A stretch of DNA of 64,000 nt from Anaeromyces robustus (taxonomy: Eukaryota > Neocallimastigomycota > Neocallimastigomycetes > Neocallimastigales > Neocallimastigaceae). Below are positions 35,403 through 47,381 of this stretch, one piece after another. Both the position numbers and the translations under genes were made by a program. Location: contig MCFG01000364.1 of NCBI GenBank assembly GCA_002104895.1, positions 1 to 64,000 on the forward strand, read 5' to 3'. Below the pieces are notes generated by a model. The model saw only the letters and a list, made by a program, of their open reading frames with translations. It searched no databases and was not told where the DNA came from. Each line of letters opens with the position of its first letter. The stretch's first letter is position 1.

Positions 35403-35790
35403 ATATACTAGGAGCGTATAGAGCTCATAAACAGGGTAACGGCGTACATTAACTAGTTTCCGTAGGTGAGAAACTATAATCGTTAATTATTTGGGTATTA
35501 GTAAAGGGCGGTCGGATTGAGATTGTGTAAGGCACGCCTTGCCTCGTAATAGGGATTGTTAGTGTGATAAAAAGCATGCAATACCTGACGACGGGTTTAA
35601 TACCACGATAAATTCTGGCGAAAGACGAACTCCAGTCACCGAAGGCTGTAGGTCGGTCGTGAAAGGTAAAGCCACCTAAATATATATAGTTTTTATTTTT
35701 TCTATGAGGTCTAGTATATACCTCTAGTTAGTAGCTTTTGCCGGTTATTTATTGTTGTAAGGCATAAAAAAGCGAAATTTTAAATTACCT
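35403..35790 (+). other. Chromovirus leader segment, copy 1
   Basis: Non-coding, notably GC-richer than its surroundings. It aligns with the reverse complement of about 57,610-57,995. Conserved blocks include TACTAGGAGCG, GTGTGATAAAAAGCA, CAGTCACCGAAGGCTG, TCTAGTATATACCTCTAG and TTGTAAGGCATAAAA; the spacing between blocks varies. It lies upstream of the gag start at 35966. It is probably part of the element's 5' untranslated leader and may be structured (GAGGT...ACCTC, AAGGC...GCCTT stems). Confidence 0.7.
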
Positions 35791-35965
35791 TAAAATGTCC
35801 TAATACAAAACTCCCAAAATTAAAAAATTTAGTTCGAATGAAATCCAATATCATATCCATAATCATAAGAATAATAAGTTTAGAAATACAATTAATTATC
35901 ATTACAGTGTTACTCAGGATACTTACAATAATTAACAATTTTTATAAAAACAAAGATTAGAATAC

Positions 35966-38270
35966 ATGGAAGAAGAAAGTTTCAACAATCTCACCTTCAA
36001 AGACGGATTTGCAGGAGATCGTCGGTATCTCAAGGGATTTTGGCAAAAATGGATCTCATTTTTATGATCCACCCAGATAAATTTGCATAGGATTCTATAA
36101 AAGTCGCCTATATAGTTTCTAGACTTTATGGTTCAGCAATGAATTGGGCTGCCACCTTACTAGAAAATCGCGACCCGTGTTTAGATAATTATGAAGCGTT
36201 CATTACAAGGTTCAAAGCCATTTTTGGGAATAATGACTCTACCTTCATTGCAAATCAGAAATTAAGAACCATAAAACAAAAGCGACTCGGAGATATAAGA
36301 AATTATATTTTAGAATTTAATAAATACTCTGATGAATCTTCCTGGAACGAAGAAGCCAAGATGGACGCCTTTCTTGTAGGACTAAACGATCAAATAGCAA
36401 CTCGGTTAAACCCTAATCTTTACTTAATTATTTATCTTTGTGTAAATAATTTTACACAGATCTTCCAAAGATTTAGGAAATTGGAGGAAATCCATTCTTG
36501 GCGAAACCTTTCCAATCTCAATTACATACAAAGACCACAATTGCAAAGTAAAGTTCTATATTCTCGACTTACCTTCCTATTGCGCAATATTAGGTACAGA
36601 CTGGCTTTCAGTTCATAATCCTACAACCAATTTCGTAACCAGAGAACTCTAGTTTAGCATTGCGTTTCAAATTGTTTAATGCTTCCCAGTTCATTTGTTG
36701 TTTATATCACTCCAAACGAAATTAAAAAAGAAAACGAATCCAAAATACAAAATTTACTACCAGCTAAACTCCATCCTTTTAAAGATGTATTTAGTTAAAT
36801 ATATGCCAACGAACTACCTCCCCGTAGACCCTACTACTGCGAAATAAACCTACCTGGTACTCATCTATATTATGGACCAATCTATCCGTTAACAGAAAAG
36901 GAATCGTCCACGTTTAAAGAATATATAGAAGAAAATCTAGCTATCATATCTCCCGCTGGCGACCCTGTATTTTTCGTATTAAAATAAAATGATGAACTAA
37001 GAATGATAGTGGACTACCGACACTTAAACGATAGTACAGTTCGCGATTTCTGTCGTCTTTCAACACTTTATCAATGATGTTTTAGAGGATATACTGGGTA
37101 AATTTACCTTTTTTATATAGATGACATTATAATCTTCTCTCAACTTAGATACTTTGCTCACTTATCCAAAGTACTCAGTAGACTTAAAAAAGCCCATTTA
37201 TTTGCAAAACATGAGGAATGCGAATTTTGTGTTCCCTTCTTGGATTTTCTCGGCCATAGAATATCTTCCGATGATATTCTTATAGACCAAAAAAAGGTTT
37301 CTCGATTTTAGAATGGCCCATTCCTACCAATATTAAACAACTACAATCATTCTTGGGTTTAGCAAATTACTAACAACGTTTCATTCCAGGATTTGCCGCC
37401 ACTACTTATCCTCTCAATTCACTTCTGAAAAAACATACAAAATTCATTTGGTTTTTGAAAACTCAAGACGCCTTTGAAGAAATAAAATATAAGTTTTCTT
37501 CTGCTCCAGTTCTGGCTTATCCTAATCGTGATCTTCCTTTTTTTGTGGAAACTGATAGTAGTTATTTCTCCATCGGGGTTATTCTCTCTTAAAACTCTCT
37601 CAAGGACAATAAAATTCATCCACTTACTTTCTTTTCAAGATCTCTTACTGCCGCAGAAAAGAATTACCTAATCTATGACAAGGAACTTCTAGCCATTGTT
37701 AAATCCTTGGAACACTGGAGACACTTATTAAAAGGTTCGTCAAACCCGAAAAGATGTCGCAAAGACTCGTACGCTGGGCTTTATTCCTCTCAGAATTCAA
37801 TAATTGTTTATCGTGCTGGTTCTGCTAATGGTAAGGCAGACACACTTTCACGCAGACTCGATTATATTACCAACAATGAAAAACACTCTTTCATTGACAC
37901 TTCCTTTTATGCAGTAGCTTCCATAGTATCATCATTAAAATTATCAATGAATACGCCAAGGATAAATTTTACCAAGACACCTCTAAGAAACTTAATCAAT
38001 TCATCTCAACTCCCTTACAAAAGGACTTTTCATTAGTAAATAACTTTTTTTTATTTAGAGGAAAAATATATGTTCCGCCCAATTTCCGTTCAATTGTTCT
38101 TAATGTTTTATTACCACGATTCTCCCCCTGCTGGAGATTTTGGCATCAAGAAAGCGCTCTCTTTAACCAATCGTGATTTCTGGTGGCCTTCTATAAATTC
38201 CGATATAAAAGAATATGTACGTTCCTGTAAAGTTTGTTGCTGTGCTAAAGATCTTAGACATAAACCCTAA
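35966..38270 (+). pseudogene. Decayed chromovirus copy (gag to integrase zinc finger)
   Basis: Starts at ATG 35966 (MEEESFNNLTF), matching the Gag start at 57427 (-). Gag (SRLYGSAMNWAATLLEN), a deleted zinc-knuckle/protease region, RT pieces (YIDD region, LDFLGHRISSD), RNase H (LVETDSS-like, YRAGSANGKAD) and the integrase N-terminus (HDSPPAGD, REF WW core) are readable across many stops, deletions and frameshifts. Translation ends around RSCKVCCCAKDLRHKP at 38,270, where dispersed repeat D and AT-rich sequence begin. No LTRs flank it. Confidence 0.9.
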
Positions 38271-38888
38271 TTCTGGCTTTTTTTTCGTTATGTTCTCCGG
38301 TTCGAAGGACCATTGAAACATATAAAAATATTATCTTAATTTCTTATTTCTAAGAAAAATGATAATATTTATGTCCGATTTGAATAATTGTCTAAATTAT
38401 TCTTTTTACACAAAAATTTGTTTTATTATTAAATATTTTATTAATTTTATTTATTTAAAATAATTTTAAAAGTTAATTAAAATTTAAAATATAACTACTT
38501 TAATGATTATTATTTTTAATCTTTTAAATTTCATTATAAATTTATTATTTAAATTAATAATAATAATATTTATTTTATTTTAATAAAAGTATTAAAAACA
38601 TTGTCTAAAGTATTCATTTTGTGTACTTATTTACCTTTAAAGTGTAATTTATTATTATTATTAATAATAAGAGTAATTTTTCGAAGTTATGAATTTTATT
38701 TAATAATATTTATTAATTTAATTTTTGATAAATTAAATTTTATTATATCTATCTAGAAATAAAAGTTAATCTTGAAAATTTTTGGTAGATTGTTTTAATT
38801 AATTCTTAAATGATTTTAGATTATTTTTGATTTAACCTAAAAATCGGGCATTATAATTAATTATTATTTATTAATTTAATTATTTATC
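38271..38888 (+). repeat. Dispersed repeat D, copy 2, with tRNA-like head
   Basis: From about 38,310 to 38,888 it matches blocks of 2355-3412 in order, ending at the shared ATTTATC. Just before it lies TGTTCTCCGGTTCGAAGGACC (about 38,291-38,311), a paired T-arm with B-box core, placed where other LTRs here carry their tRNA-like heads. It may be an LTR inserted into the chromovirus copy. The middle section is shorter than in copy 1. Confidence 0.55.
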
Positions 38889-39382
38889 ATCCTTGATACA
38901 TTATGTAAATATCTTAATTCTAAATAGGCTTAGAAAGTGATATTTACTTGTATTCAAATATTTATTATAGTAAATAAATTTATAAATTGTTTTATAAAAA
39001 TAATTTAAATATGTTTATTATAAAATTTTTATTAATTATTATTTAAATTTAATACATCTCGTTATGTATTTATACATGAAATTTTATTAAAAATTCAATA
39101 TAATACTTCTAGTAAGTATTATTACTAATATTATCTAATTTAAGGCTAATTATTAACCATTTTGTAATTTAAAATTAATCTAAAAAATTTTATTAATTAT
39201 TATTTATTATTTATTATCTAATTTTTATGGCTAATTAGGAACAAGTTTTAAAAAGAATATTTTATAATTTATTTTTATAGTAATTCCTAAATTTAAGCTA
39301 TGTTTATAAACAATTATTAAAGTATTTAATAATAAATTGTTAAATAATTATTTTATTTTTAATATTTAAAAATTTCATTCTT

Positions 39383-39463
39383 AGCGGGGGTTTCCCGACT
39401 GACGTAGTCAGGTTGTTGGACACTGACCTACTTGTCATGAGTTTGACCCCGAGTATCACCCTC
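39383..39463 (+). other. tRNA-like island
   Basis: GC-rich for the region. GACTGACGTAGTCAGG resembles an A box/D arm and GAGTTTGACCCC resembles a B box/T arm, about 45 nt apart. It is preceded by TTTAAAAATTTCATTCT, which also precedes a second GC-richer island at about 39,893-39,950 (CCTCGGTGGTTAAGTAC...CTTCGACCC). It does not fold as a complete tRNA. It is probably a tRNA-derived repeat head. Confidence 0.45.
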
Positions 39464-39514
39464 AGTTATGGATCAAAATATAACTATTTATTAGTTATAT
39501 TTTGATCCATAACT
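39464..39514. repeat. 23-bp perfect hairpin
   Basis: Arms 39464-39486 and 39492-39514 are exact reverse complements (core TTATGGATCAAAATATAACT) with a 5-nt loop. It directly follows the tRNA-like island. Confidence 0.9.
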
Positions 39515-40798
39515 CTTCCACTCTTTTTCTTCACAAACCATGAAATCAACCAATCGTTATGAGTGAATTTCACTCATAAAGTATTGCTTATGTATATTTC
39601 TAATTTATAAATATATATTCTTGTAATTTCATGTAAAATTAATCTCTAGAATTAGTATTAAGATTAAAATTAATATTAATAATAAATAAAATTGCTATTT
39701 ATTATTAATATTTATTAAAACTAATTAATTTTTTAAAACATATAAAACGTAATTACTATTGTTTAACCTAAGTCTTTAGCATTGTTACATAAATAATTAA
39801 ATATTTTATAATTTTATTTTAAACAATTTTATATTATTTTTAAAATTCAGCTAATTAATTATATTTTTAAAAATTTCATTCTTTATCAATTCCTCGGTGG
39901 TTAAGTACAAACTTCGACCCATGAGGTTATTGATAATAAAAGTATCCCATAAAGAATGGAATTTATAATAACTAATTGTTTTTAATTATTTATTTATTTA
40001 TTTATTTATTTTTATTTAATAAAACTGTTGAGTTTTTATATTATTAAAATGTTTCCATTAATTTATTTTTAATTTATTTTATATTCCGAGTTAAGACTTT
40101 AAGTATTCATTATTATTTCTTTTAAGTTCAAACAATATTATCCATAATTCTTAAAATATTATAAATTTTGATTATTATTTAAAGTTATTTTCATTTTCCT
40201 TTTTTAAGAATATCCACAATTAATATATTTTTGGAGATTTATTTTAAACAATAATTATATTTTTATTTTAGAAGTATTCCTTTTTAGTTAAGGTTATGGA
40301 GCTTTGTTTCATATAAAAGTTACATCTTATAGATCTTATTAATTAATTCTTCATAGTAATGAGCTGTTGTAATATAATATTGTAAATAGAGACTTATTAT
40401 ATATTATATTACTATGATTTTATAAAATTATTCATATAAAATGTTTAATATTATAAAATTTTCGGCTTTAATTTGAGTTATTATAATATTATATATATAG
40501 AATACTTAATATAAATTAGTAAAAATATTTTAAAATATTTTATATGGATTATTTCTGAATAAATTTGATATTAAATTGTTAATATATATTATTGTAAATA
40601 TAAATTATTTAATATTTTAACAATATATTTTAATATATTTTAATATATGGTGTATTATATTTAATTTTAAATTTTTATAATTTGTAATAAAAAAATTATT
40701 AAATATTATTATTTTATATAGTTATCGACTAGCTGTTGGGAGTAAATAAAATATAACACATTCGTAATAATATATAGAAGTTCTTAATAGATTTTATA

Positions 40799-40982
<184 letters not shown>

Positions 40983-41524
40983 GATTTCACATTTTATAAC
41001 AATTTTTAATTTATAAAGTTAATTTATATTCTAGCAATTACTACTTTTTTTGATTATGCTTTATTATATATTATTATATATTAAATATTTATTCTTTATT
41101 ATATTAAATTAAATAACTCTTTTATTTTTATATATTTTATAATATATTTCATTATATGTAACTTCAATACTCTCATATATTATTAATATATTGTGTATTA
41201 AAGATTAAAATATATATTATTTTATAATTATTAAATATACTAATATGTTACTAAAACATTGGTTTTATATCAATTTTTATTGTATTCTTTAATTTCTTTA
41301 ATAAATAAATTAACGAAATTAAACTAATGATAATAATTTAACAATTCTTTGTATTTTTTAACAATAATAAATAATAATATTAATATTAAGTATCAAATTA
41401 TTTGAATTTATAATTTCAAATTTCAAATCCAGTTGATATCTTAATATATTTATTTATTAAAGTTTTCTATTTTTTATTTATTTTATTTTTTTTTATTTTT
41501 TTATTTTTTTTTTCATTTATAAAT

Positions 41525-42391
41525 ATGAATTATAATGAAGATGAAATTTTACTTCCGCCTGGTATAAAAGTAATAAATAATTTAAATTCAAGAATAATTG
41601 AATATGATCAATTAAAAATAAATACTGATAAAAATAAAGAAATATTGAATACATTTCATAATGTTAATAATTCAAAAAAAGAAGAGAGTTTATTAACAAA
41701 TAATAACGATACTAGTGAAAATAATATTGATAGTAATTTAAATTTTTTTGAAAATATAAATGATGATATTAAAGAGATTCCAAAAATAATTACACCGTAT
41801 ATTAGAAAAAGGAAAAAGACTGATATATTAACAATTATATCAAAAAAAATTGTTCCTAATCCACAATTATTAAATGAAATAGAAAAAAATATAAATAACA
41901 TTGGTAATAATAAATTGGAAAATAATAAATATAATAACAATAGTATTAATAAAAAAGAACTACGTTCTATAACACAAAGTCAAGTGAGATATTTAAATTC
42001 AAATGGTACTTTCAGTACTTCTAAAGAAGAAAAAATAAAAAATATTATTAATTCTCAATGTAAAAATAGAAAAAGTACTTTAGATATATATAATCATAAA
42101 GGTAAATTTATATTATTTTCTTATATGTATTAATATAATTTTATTATTATATTTAAACAAAAACATTTTTTTATAATATATTATTAATTATTTTATTTTT
42201 TTTTTTTTAAATAATAATAAATCAATGAAGATTATCCATCAAGAAGAGTAAAACAAAATTCATTTTTATTTCATAGAGTTGGATCAGGTATTTCTGATGA
42301 AAAGGCTCAAAAATCTTTGCAAACACATCGAAGAAAGATGGAAGGAGTTCAGAATGCTATAATTAAAAAAATTAAAGAATCAAAAAACTAG
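41525..42391 (+). CDS. Hypothetical protein, two exons
   Basis: Exon 1 runs from ATG 41525 (MNYNEDEILLPPGIKVINN) to 42101. The donor AAAG|GTAAAT is followed by a 129-nt T-rich intron to acceptor GAAG at 42230; exon 2 is 42231-42391. Splicing keeps the frame and yields about 245 residues. The N-terminal two thirds are Asn/Lys-rich, with a basic YIRKRKK patch. The C-terminal third is better balanced and probably conserved: an RSITQSQVRYLNSNGTFS segment, then across the splice DYPSRRVKQNSFLFHRVG and a helical QTHRRKMEGVQNAIIKKIK tail. The basic composition suggests a nuclear protein. No family is recognised. The RENi gene starts 440 bp downstream on the same strand, with separate T-rich promoter sequence. 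Confidence 0.7.
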
Positions 42392-42616
42392 TTTAATGGA
42401 TTAATTATCATATATATAAATTAAATTAACATTAATAGCAAAATTTTTTTGTACAATAATGAATAATATTTCTTAATATAAAAAATAGATGCATATATAT
42501 ATATATATTTTTTTTTTTAAAAAAAAAGTAATTTAATTCGGTAGATTCTAAATGTATTTCAATTAATTATTAAAAACCAGTAAAATATTTAATAAAGTAA
42601 ATATATATAAATAAAT

Positions 42617-42655
<39 letters not shown>

Positions 42656-42830
42656 AAAAAGAAAAAAAGAAAAAAAATGTATATTAAATTTTTTTTATAA
42701 TAAAAAAATTTATTTATAATTAAAATTTTTATAAAATCTCTCATTAATTAATTTTTTTTTTTTTGTGTATTTTTTATTATTATCATATAATTATTTATTG
42801 TTATATTGTTATATATATATAATATTTAAA

Positions 42831-43763
42831 ATGAAAAAAGGTAAGAGCTATTTAAAAAATGATTTATATTATATATTTTATAATATATATTGTATAACAT
42901 ATAAATATAATTATGATTATTATATGTATATATTAAAATATTATTCTTTTATTATAATCTAAAGTAAAAAAAATAGTAGAAATTCAATCAGAATCTGATA
43001 ATGATATACCCAATAATACATTTTCAAATACTTTTTTTTCAGATTCTGATGATAATTTAAATTTTGAGGATGAATTATCAAGTAGTCCATTAGATTTACA
43101 AGATTCATATTCTTCTTTAAAAATGATAGTTGACGATTCAGAACATGACAAAGATAATATTTTAGACATAAAAAAAAAGCACAAAAAGGATTATAATAAT
43201 TTAGATAATAATGAATTTCGAAGTCAGTTAAAAAGTTTTAAGGTAAATTATAATTTATATAAAGTATTATAATTATAATAATATATTAGATATAAAAAAT
43301 TTTATTTATTTATTTTTTCATTTGAATTAATTTATTAAAAAAAAAAAATTTGAAAAATTAGTAGTTAAAAAAAACGAAAGAAAAAATTAGACAAGAAGAG
43401 ATTATTCAAAGAATATTTAAAAATTCAGAATTAAATGAAAATAAAAATGAAAATGAAAATGAAAATGAAGATGAAGATGAAAATGAAGAATTTAATAAAA
43501 TGGAAAATAATAATGAAAATATGTTAAAAGAATCAGAAAGAATAGAAAAAGAAAAAAAGTTAAATGAATATATAAAACAAAAACTTGGTAAACGTAAAAG
43601 ATACAAATATTCGGATGAACAAGTAGATAATAGCGATAGTCCTGATACTATTACAGATTTTTTTGATCGAAGTGATAAACGTAAAAAAAAGAATTTTAAA
43701 AGTAAATATTTTTTTTTTCTAAGCTAAAAATAATAAGTAATTAATAACTAAATGAATAATAAT

Positions 43764-43799
<36 letters not shown>

Positions 43800-44409
43800 C
43801 TTATTAAAAATATTTTTTTTAGATAAATATTTTTTTAAAGAATATTTAATATTTAATATTTAATATTTAATATTTAATATATGCGTATAATTTTTAATTT
43901 TTAATTTAATAAATAATATTAATATATATATATATATATATTAACTCTTCTTCATAGTAACGAGAAATCTTTTTTCTAATAAAAAAGACAATAATGAAAG
44001 TAATAAAAAAGAGTCAATTCAAAGGGAAAATATTGAATATAATAAAATGGAAAGTTCAGATGAATTTGAGAAAGATAATTTGGAAGTGTTTGGTGATGAT
44101 AAATTAAATATTTTTGAAGAAGATAATTCAAACCTAAAGAATGATAATCATGATTCTGATGACATTGAAAATGATAATATGAAAGATGATTTATTTGAAT
44201 TTTCAAGGTATATAATTATATACAATAATTTATTATAATAATATAAAATTGATATATTTATTAATTTGAAATAACTTATATTTATTATATATATATTAGT
44301 TCGGATGAAGATGAAAGGAAGCAAACACAAAATATTGAATTTGAAAATATTAAAAACAAGATAAATAACCTAGTACCAAATTTAATCGATGAAATTAAGT
44401 ATGAATAAT

Positions 44410-44440
<31 letters not shown>

Positions 44441-44855
44441 TTTGTATTTTTTTTTTTTTTTTTTTTAATAATTAATATATTTAATATATTTTTTTTCATT
44501 AATTTTAATTTTATAAAGTAAAAAATTAGATACCCAAAAAGCTTTTTTAGATAAAAGTGAAGAATTAAAAAATATTAATAAAAAAAATAATATTAATAAA
44601 AAAAATAATAATAATAATAAAAATAATAATGAAAATAATAATAACCAATTTATCAAAAAAGATATAATTGAAGATGATGAAAAATTAGATATGTCATTAG
44701 ATAGTTTAAAGAAAATACATATAACATTTTTTGGATATAAATTAATGCCAAATAATCAATTTGTTCGTATATATCCATTAACTTTAGAGATTCCTGAGGT
44801 ATGTAAAATAATAAATGTTTACTATTATTTATTATTTATTATTATTATTATTATA

Positions 44856-44951
<96 letters not shown>

Positions 44952-45306
44952 GCTATTTTTGTTGTTGTTTTTTGTGTTATTGTTATTGTTGTTTTATTAA
45001 TATATTAAAATATATTTTTATTTATTAAAGACGGCAAAATTTAAAACTGTATTTAAAGCATACTGTGCAGGAACAAATCTTAAAGAAGAAGAAATGTTAT
45101 TTAATTATAATAATATTGAGATATTTTCAACATCTACATTGAAAGGACTTAATATGACTTCATCAATTGAAAATTATAGAATAGGTAATATTATAATTAT
45201 TATTCAAAAGAAAAAAAAAATCAATATAGAATATATAACTGATCAATTCTTTTTATACAATTATTATTTATAATAATCATTTATTATTTTTATTATTTCT
45301 ACTATA

Positions 45307-45369
<63 letters not shown>

Positions 45370-46025
45370 ATTATTATATATTAATAGATGTATTTTATAG
45401 AGTGGAATATCCAACATATAAATATCAATTAAAAGTAGAACAAATGTTAAATGAAGAATTACAAAAAGAAAAAGAGAAACAAAAAATAAAATTAGAAAAA
45501 TTGAATTTCCAAAATAATTTACATGATATAAATTTTGATGATGAAGATGATGATGATGAAATGTTTTCCAATGACCGTAATATTAATATTATTATACAAG
45601 ATAAAAATAAAAAAGAAATTAAAATATCAATTAATAAAGTAAGTTTAAAAAGTAAAATAATAATGATAATAATAAAAAAATAAAATAAAATAAAATAATA
45701 TAATATAATATAATATAATATAATATAATATAATATAATATAATATAATATAATATAATATAAAACTAGATAAAAGAACAATAATTGATTAAATTTTTTA
45801 TATTTTTTTTTTAAATAATAAATAAATATGTAAAAATAAAATAAATAATAGAATGACAAGGTTGAAAATTTAGGATTAATATATATAGAAAAATTATCAT
45901 TGAATCGTTCATTACTATCAAAATTATCATTTTATTTTGATGGACAAAAATTGGATAATAGTCAATTAATAAAAGAACTTGATATTGAAAATCAAGATAT
46001 AGTAGATGTAAAAATAGAAAATTAA
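42831..46025 (+). CDS. RENi-family protein (Rad60/Esc2/NIP45-like), nine exons
   Basis: Exons inferred from GT-AG signals and frame: 42831-42840, 42965-43242, 43365-43701, 43958-44207, 44300-44398, 44519-44798, 45031-45184, 45388-45638, 45852-46025. They sum to 1833 nt (610 residues) with no internal stop. Residues 4-14 (KKIVEIQSESD) look like a SUMO-interacting motif, hydrophobic then acidic. Residues about 15-380 are acidic, Asn-rich and disordered. SUMO-like domain 1 spans about 391-490 (IHITFFGYKL...VFRAY-like helix...YRVEYPT). SUMO-like domain 2 spans about 537-610 (IIIQDKNKKEIKISI, KLSFYFDGQKL, ELDIENQDIVDVKIE), the typical ubiquitin-fold ending without a diglycine. RENi proteins act with the SUMO pathway and Smc5/6 in genome stability and silencing. 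Introns are AT-rich with (ATT)n runs. The first 10-nt exon and the last acceptor (45851, versus CAAG at 45860) are the least certain choices. Confidence 0.82.
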
Positions 46026-46049
46026 ATAAATAAATAAACAAATCGAAAA

Positions 46050-46087
46050 TAATTATAAAATAATAATAATAATAATAAATAATAATA

Positions 46088-46137
<50 letters not shown>

Positions 46138-46211
46138 TAATAATAATAATACTTTGTTTATTATTATTATTATTGTTATTATTATTATTATTATTGTTAT
46201 TATTATTATTA

Positions 46212-46242
<31 letters not shown>
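46050..46242. repeat. (AAT)n/(ATT)n microsatellite
   Basis: AAT repeats to about 46,152, then ATT repeats to about 46,242, so the two halves can form a long hairpin. It is just downstream of the RENi stop codon, probably in or after the 3' UTR. Confidence 0.9.
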
Positions 46243-46243
<1 letters not shown>

Positions 46244-46371
46244 CCGGCCATTGTCGGTTGAATATTGAGACTTAATATTATGTTAAATTTATTTATTCAA
46301 GTTATAATTTATTTATTTATTTATTTATTTATTTTAAAGTGTCATTTTATTTTTATGTAGTAAAGCTCGTT

Positions 46372-46489
46372 ACATTAAAATATTTTAATACATCATTTTT
46401 ATGATGGAGGTGCATTTCGAAAATTTGTATTTCGAAAACTTGCATTTCGTAAAAGTGCATTTCGGAAAATATGGCGCATTATAATGTAA
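46372..46489. repeat. 118-bp element with TTACATTA inverted ends and internal iterons
   Basis: Ends TTACATTA (about 46,371) and TAATGTAA (about 46,489) are inverted copies. Between them a GCATTTCGAAAA-like word recurs four times at 15-16-bp spacing (GTGCATTTCG, TTGTATTTCG, TTGCATTTCG, GTGCATTTCG), followed by GGCGCATTATAATG. It may be MITE-like, or an iteron/origin-like segment near the CRESS element. Confidence 0.6.
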
Positions 46490-46827
46490 TAAATAAATAA
46501 ATTAATAAATAAATTATAAAATAAATAAATTATAAAATAAATAAATTATTAAATAATAATGAATAAATTAATAAAAATAAATTAATAATAAATAAATAAA
46601 ATAAATAAAAAATAAATAAATTTAATTTTAAATTAATCAATAATATAAATATAAAAGTATTTATTATTAAAAATATTTAAAATCATATTAATTAATACTT
46701 AAATTAACCATTTTTTATACAATTTTAATATTCTGATATAAATTTCTTATTTATTTTTAATTCTTAAAATTTTATTCTTCTCTTTTAATAACGTATTAGT
46801 ATATTTAATAATTACATAATTGTAAAA

Positions 46828-47193
46828 TTATTTACAGCATATTTCAATTGTTAATTTGAACTTATTATCGTTTAAATTTCCTAAACCTACAGCAGCAATA
46901 ATACTATCGGCCATATTTGGTTGGAAATTATGATTTAATGGGGTTTCATAATATTGAGAAAAAGTACTAATATTTCCCACTTGTAAACTCCATACATATG
47001 GTTGATTATAATCAATAACATTACTTTTTGTCATTGAAAATAGAACCTGAACTTCTTTAATATCCATTTCTATATTATATGTATTGGTTGCAACATTTCC
47101 AACAACAGTCAACCTTTGAAATTTAATTGCTTCTGAAGACGTCGCTGTACCACTTCTATAAACATAACCATCTGTTCTCGCTTGTACTGACAT
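46828..47193 (-). CDS. Unknown protein of the integrated CRESS element
   Basis: 121 codons starting at ATG 47193 (MSVQARTDGYVYRSG). The composition is balanced and unlike the AT-biased host ORFs: few Asn runs, alternating hydrophobic beta-like segments (IKFQRLTVVGN, YNIEMDIKEVQVLF, YVWSLQVG, LTIEICCK). A TATAAATA box lies on the minus strand at 47260-47267, 67 nt upstream. It is the second leftward gene, 188 bp downstream of the capsid-like gene and co-oriented with it. It might be a second structural or accessory protein; a beta-rich capsid component is a guess. The frame is intact. Confidence 0.7.
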   Translation of the reverse strand: MSVQARTDGYVYRSGTATSSEAIKFQRLTVVGNVATNTYNIEMDIKEVQVLFSMTKSNVIDYNQPYVWSLQVGNISTFSQYYETPLNHNFQPNMADSIIAAVGLGNLNDNKFKLTIEICCK

Positions 47194-47381
47194 TTTAAAA
47201 TAAAATAAAATAAAAATAAAATAAAATGGAAAAAAACACGAAAATAGAAAAAATACAGGTATTTATACTTTTTTATTAATTTAAAGTTTATTTATTTATT
47301 TATTTATTATAACCATACCCATATATAATAAATTATACATTATCATATTTTATCTTTTTGTAATCAATTTAATTAATTTAA
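47194..47381 (-). promoter_or_regulatory. Spacer with own promoter for the 121-codon gene
   Basis: Contains TATAAATA (47260-47267, minus strand) and a purine/T-rich leader before ATG 47193. This suggests separate transcription of the two leftward genes. It also holds the 3' UTR of the capsid-like gene. Confidence 0.5.

Noticed and set aside
35590-35640. Hammerhead ribozyme in the chromovirus leader (CTGACGA ... GCGAAA)
   Set aside because: Core words are present in copy 1, but stem II does not close properly and copy 2 reads CGGACG with no GAAA, so the core is not conserved.
44820-45008. Coding extension through poly-Ile/Val
   Set aside because: It is translation of an (ATT)n intron; the donor GAG|GTATGT at 44798 and acceptor at 45030 keep the frame without it.
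45425-46137. Minus-strand frames opposite the RENi gene
   Set aside because: They are shadows of microsatellites and coding exons with no motifs.
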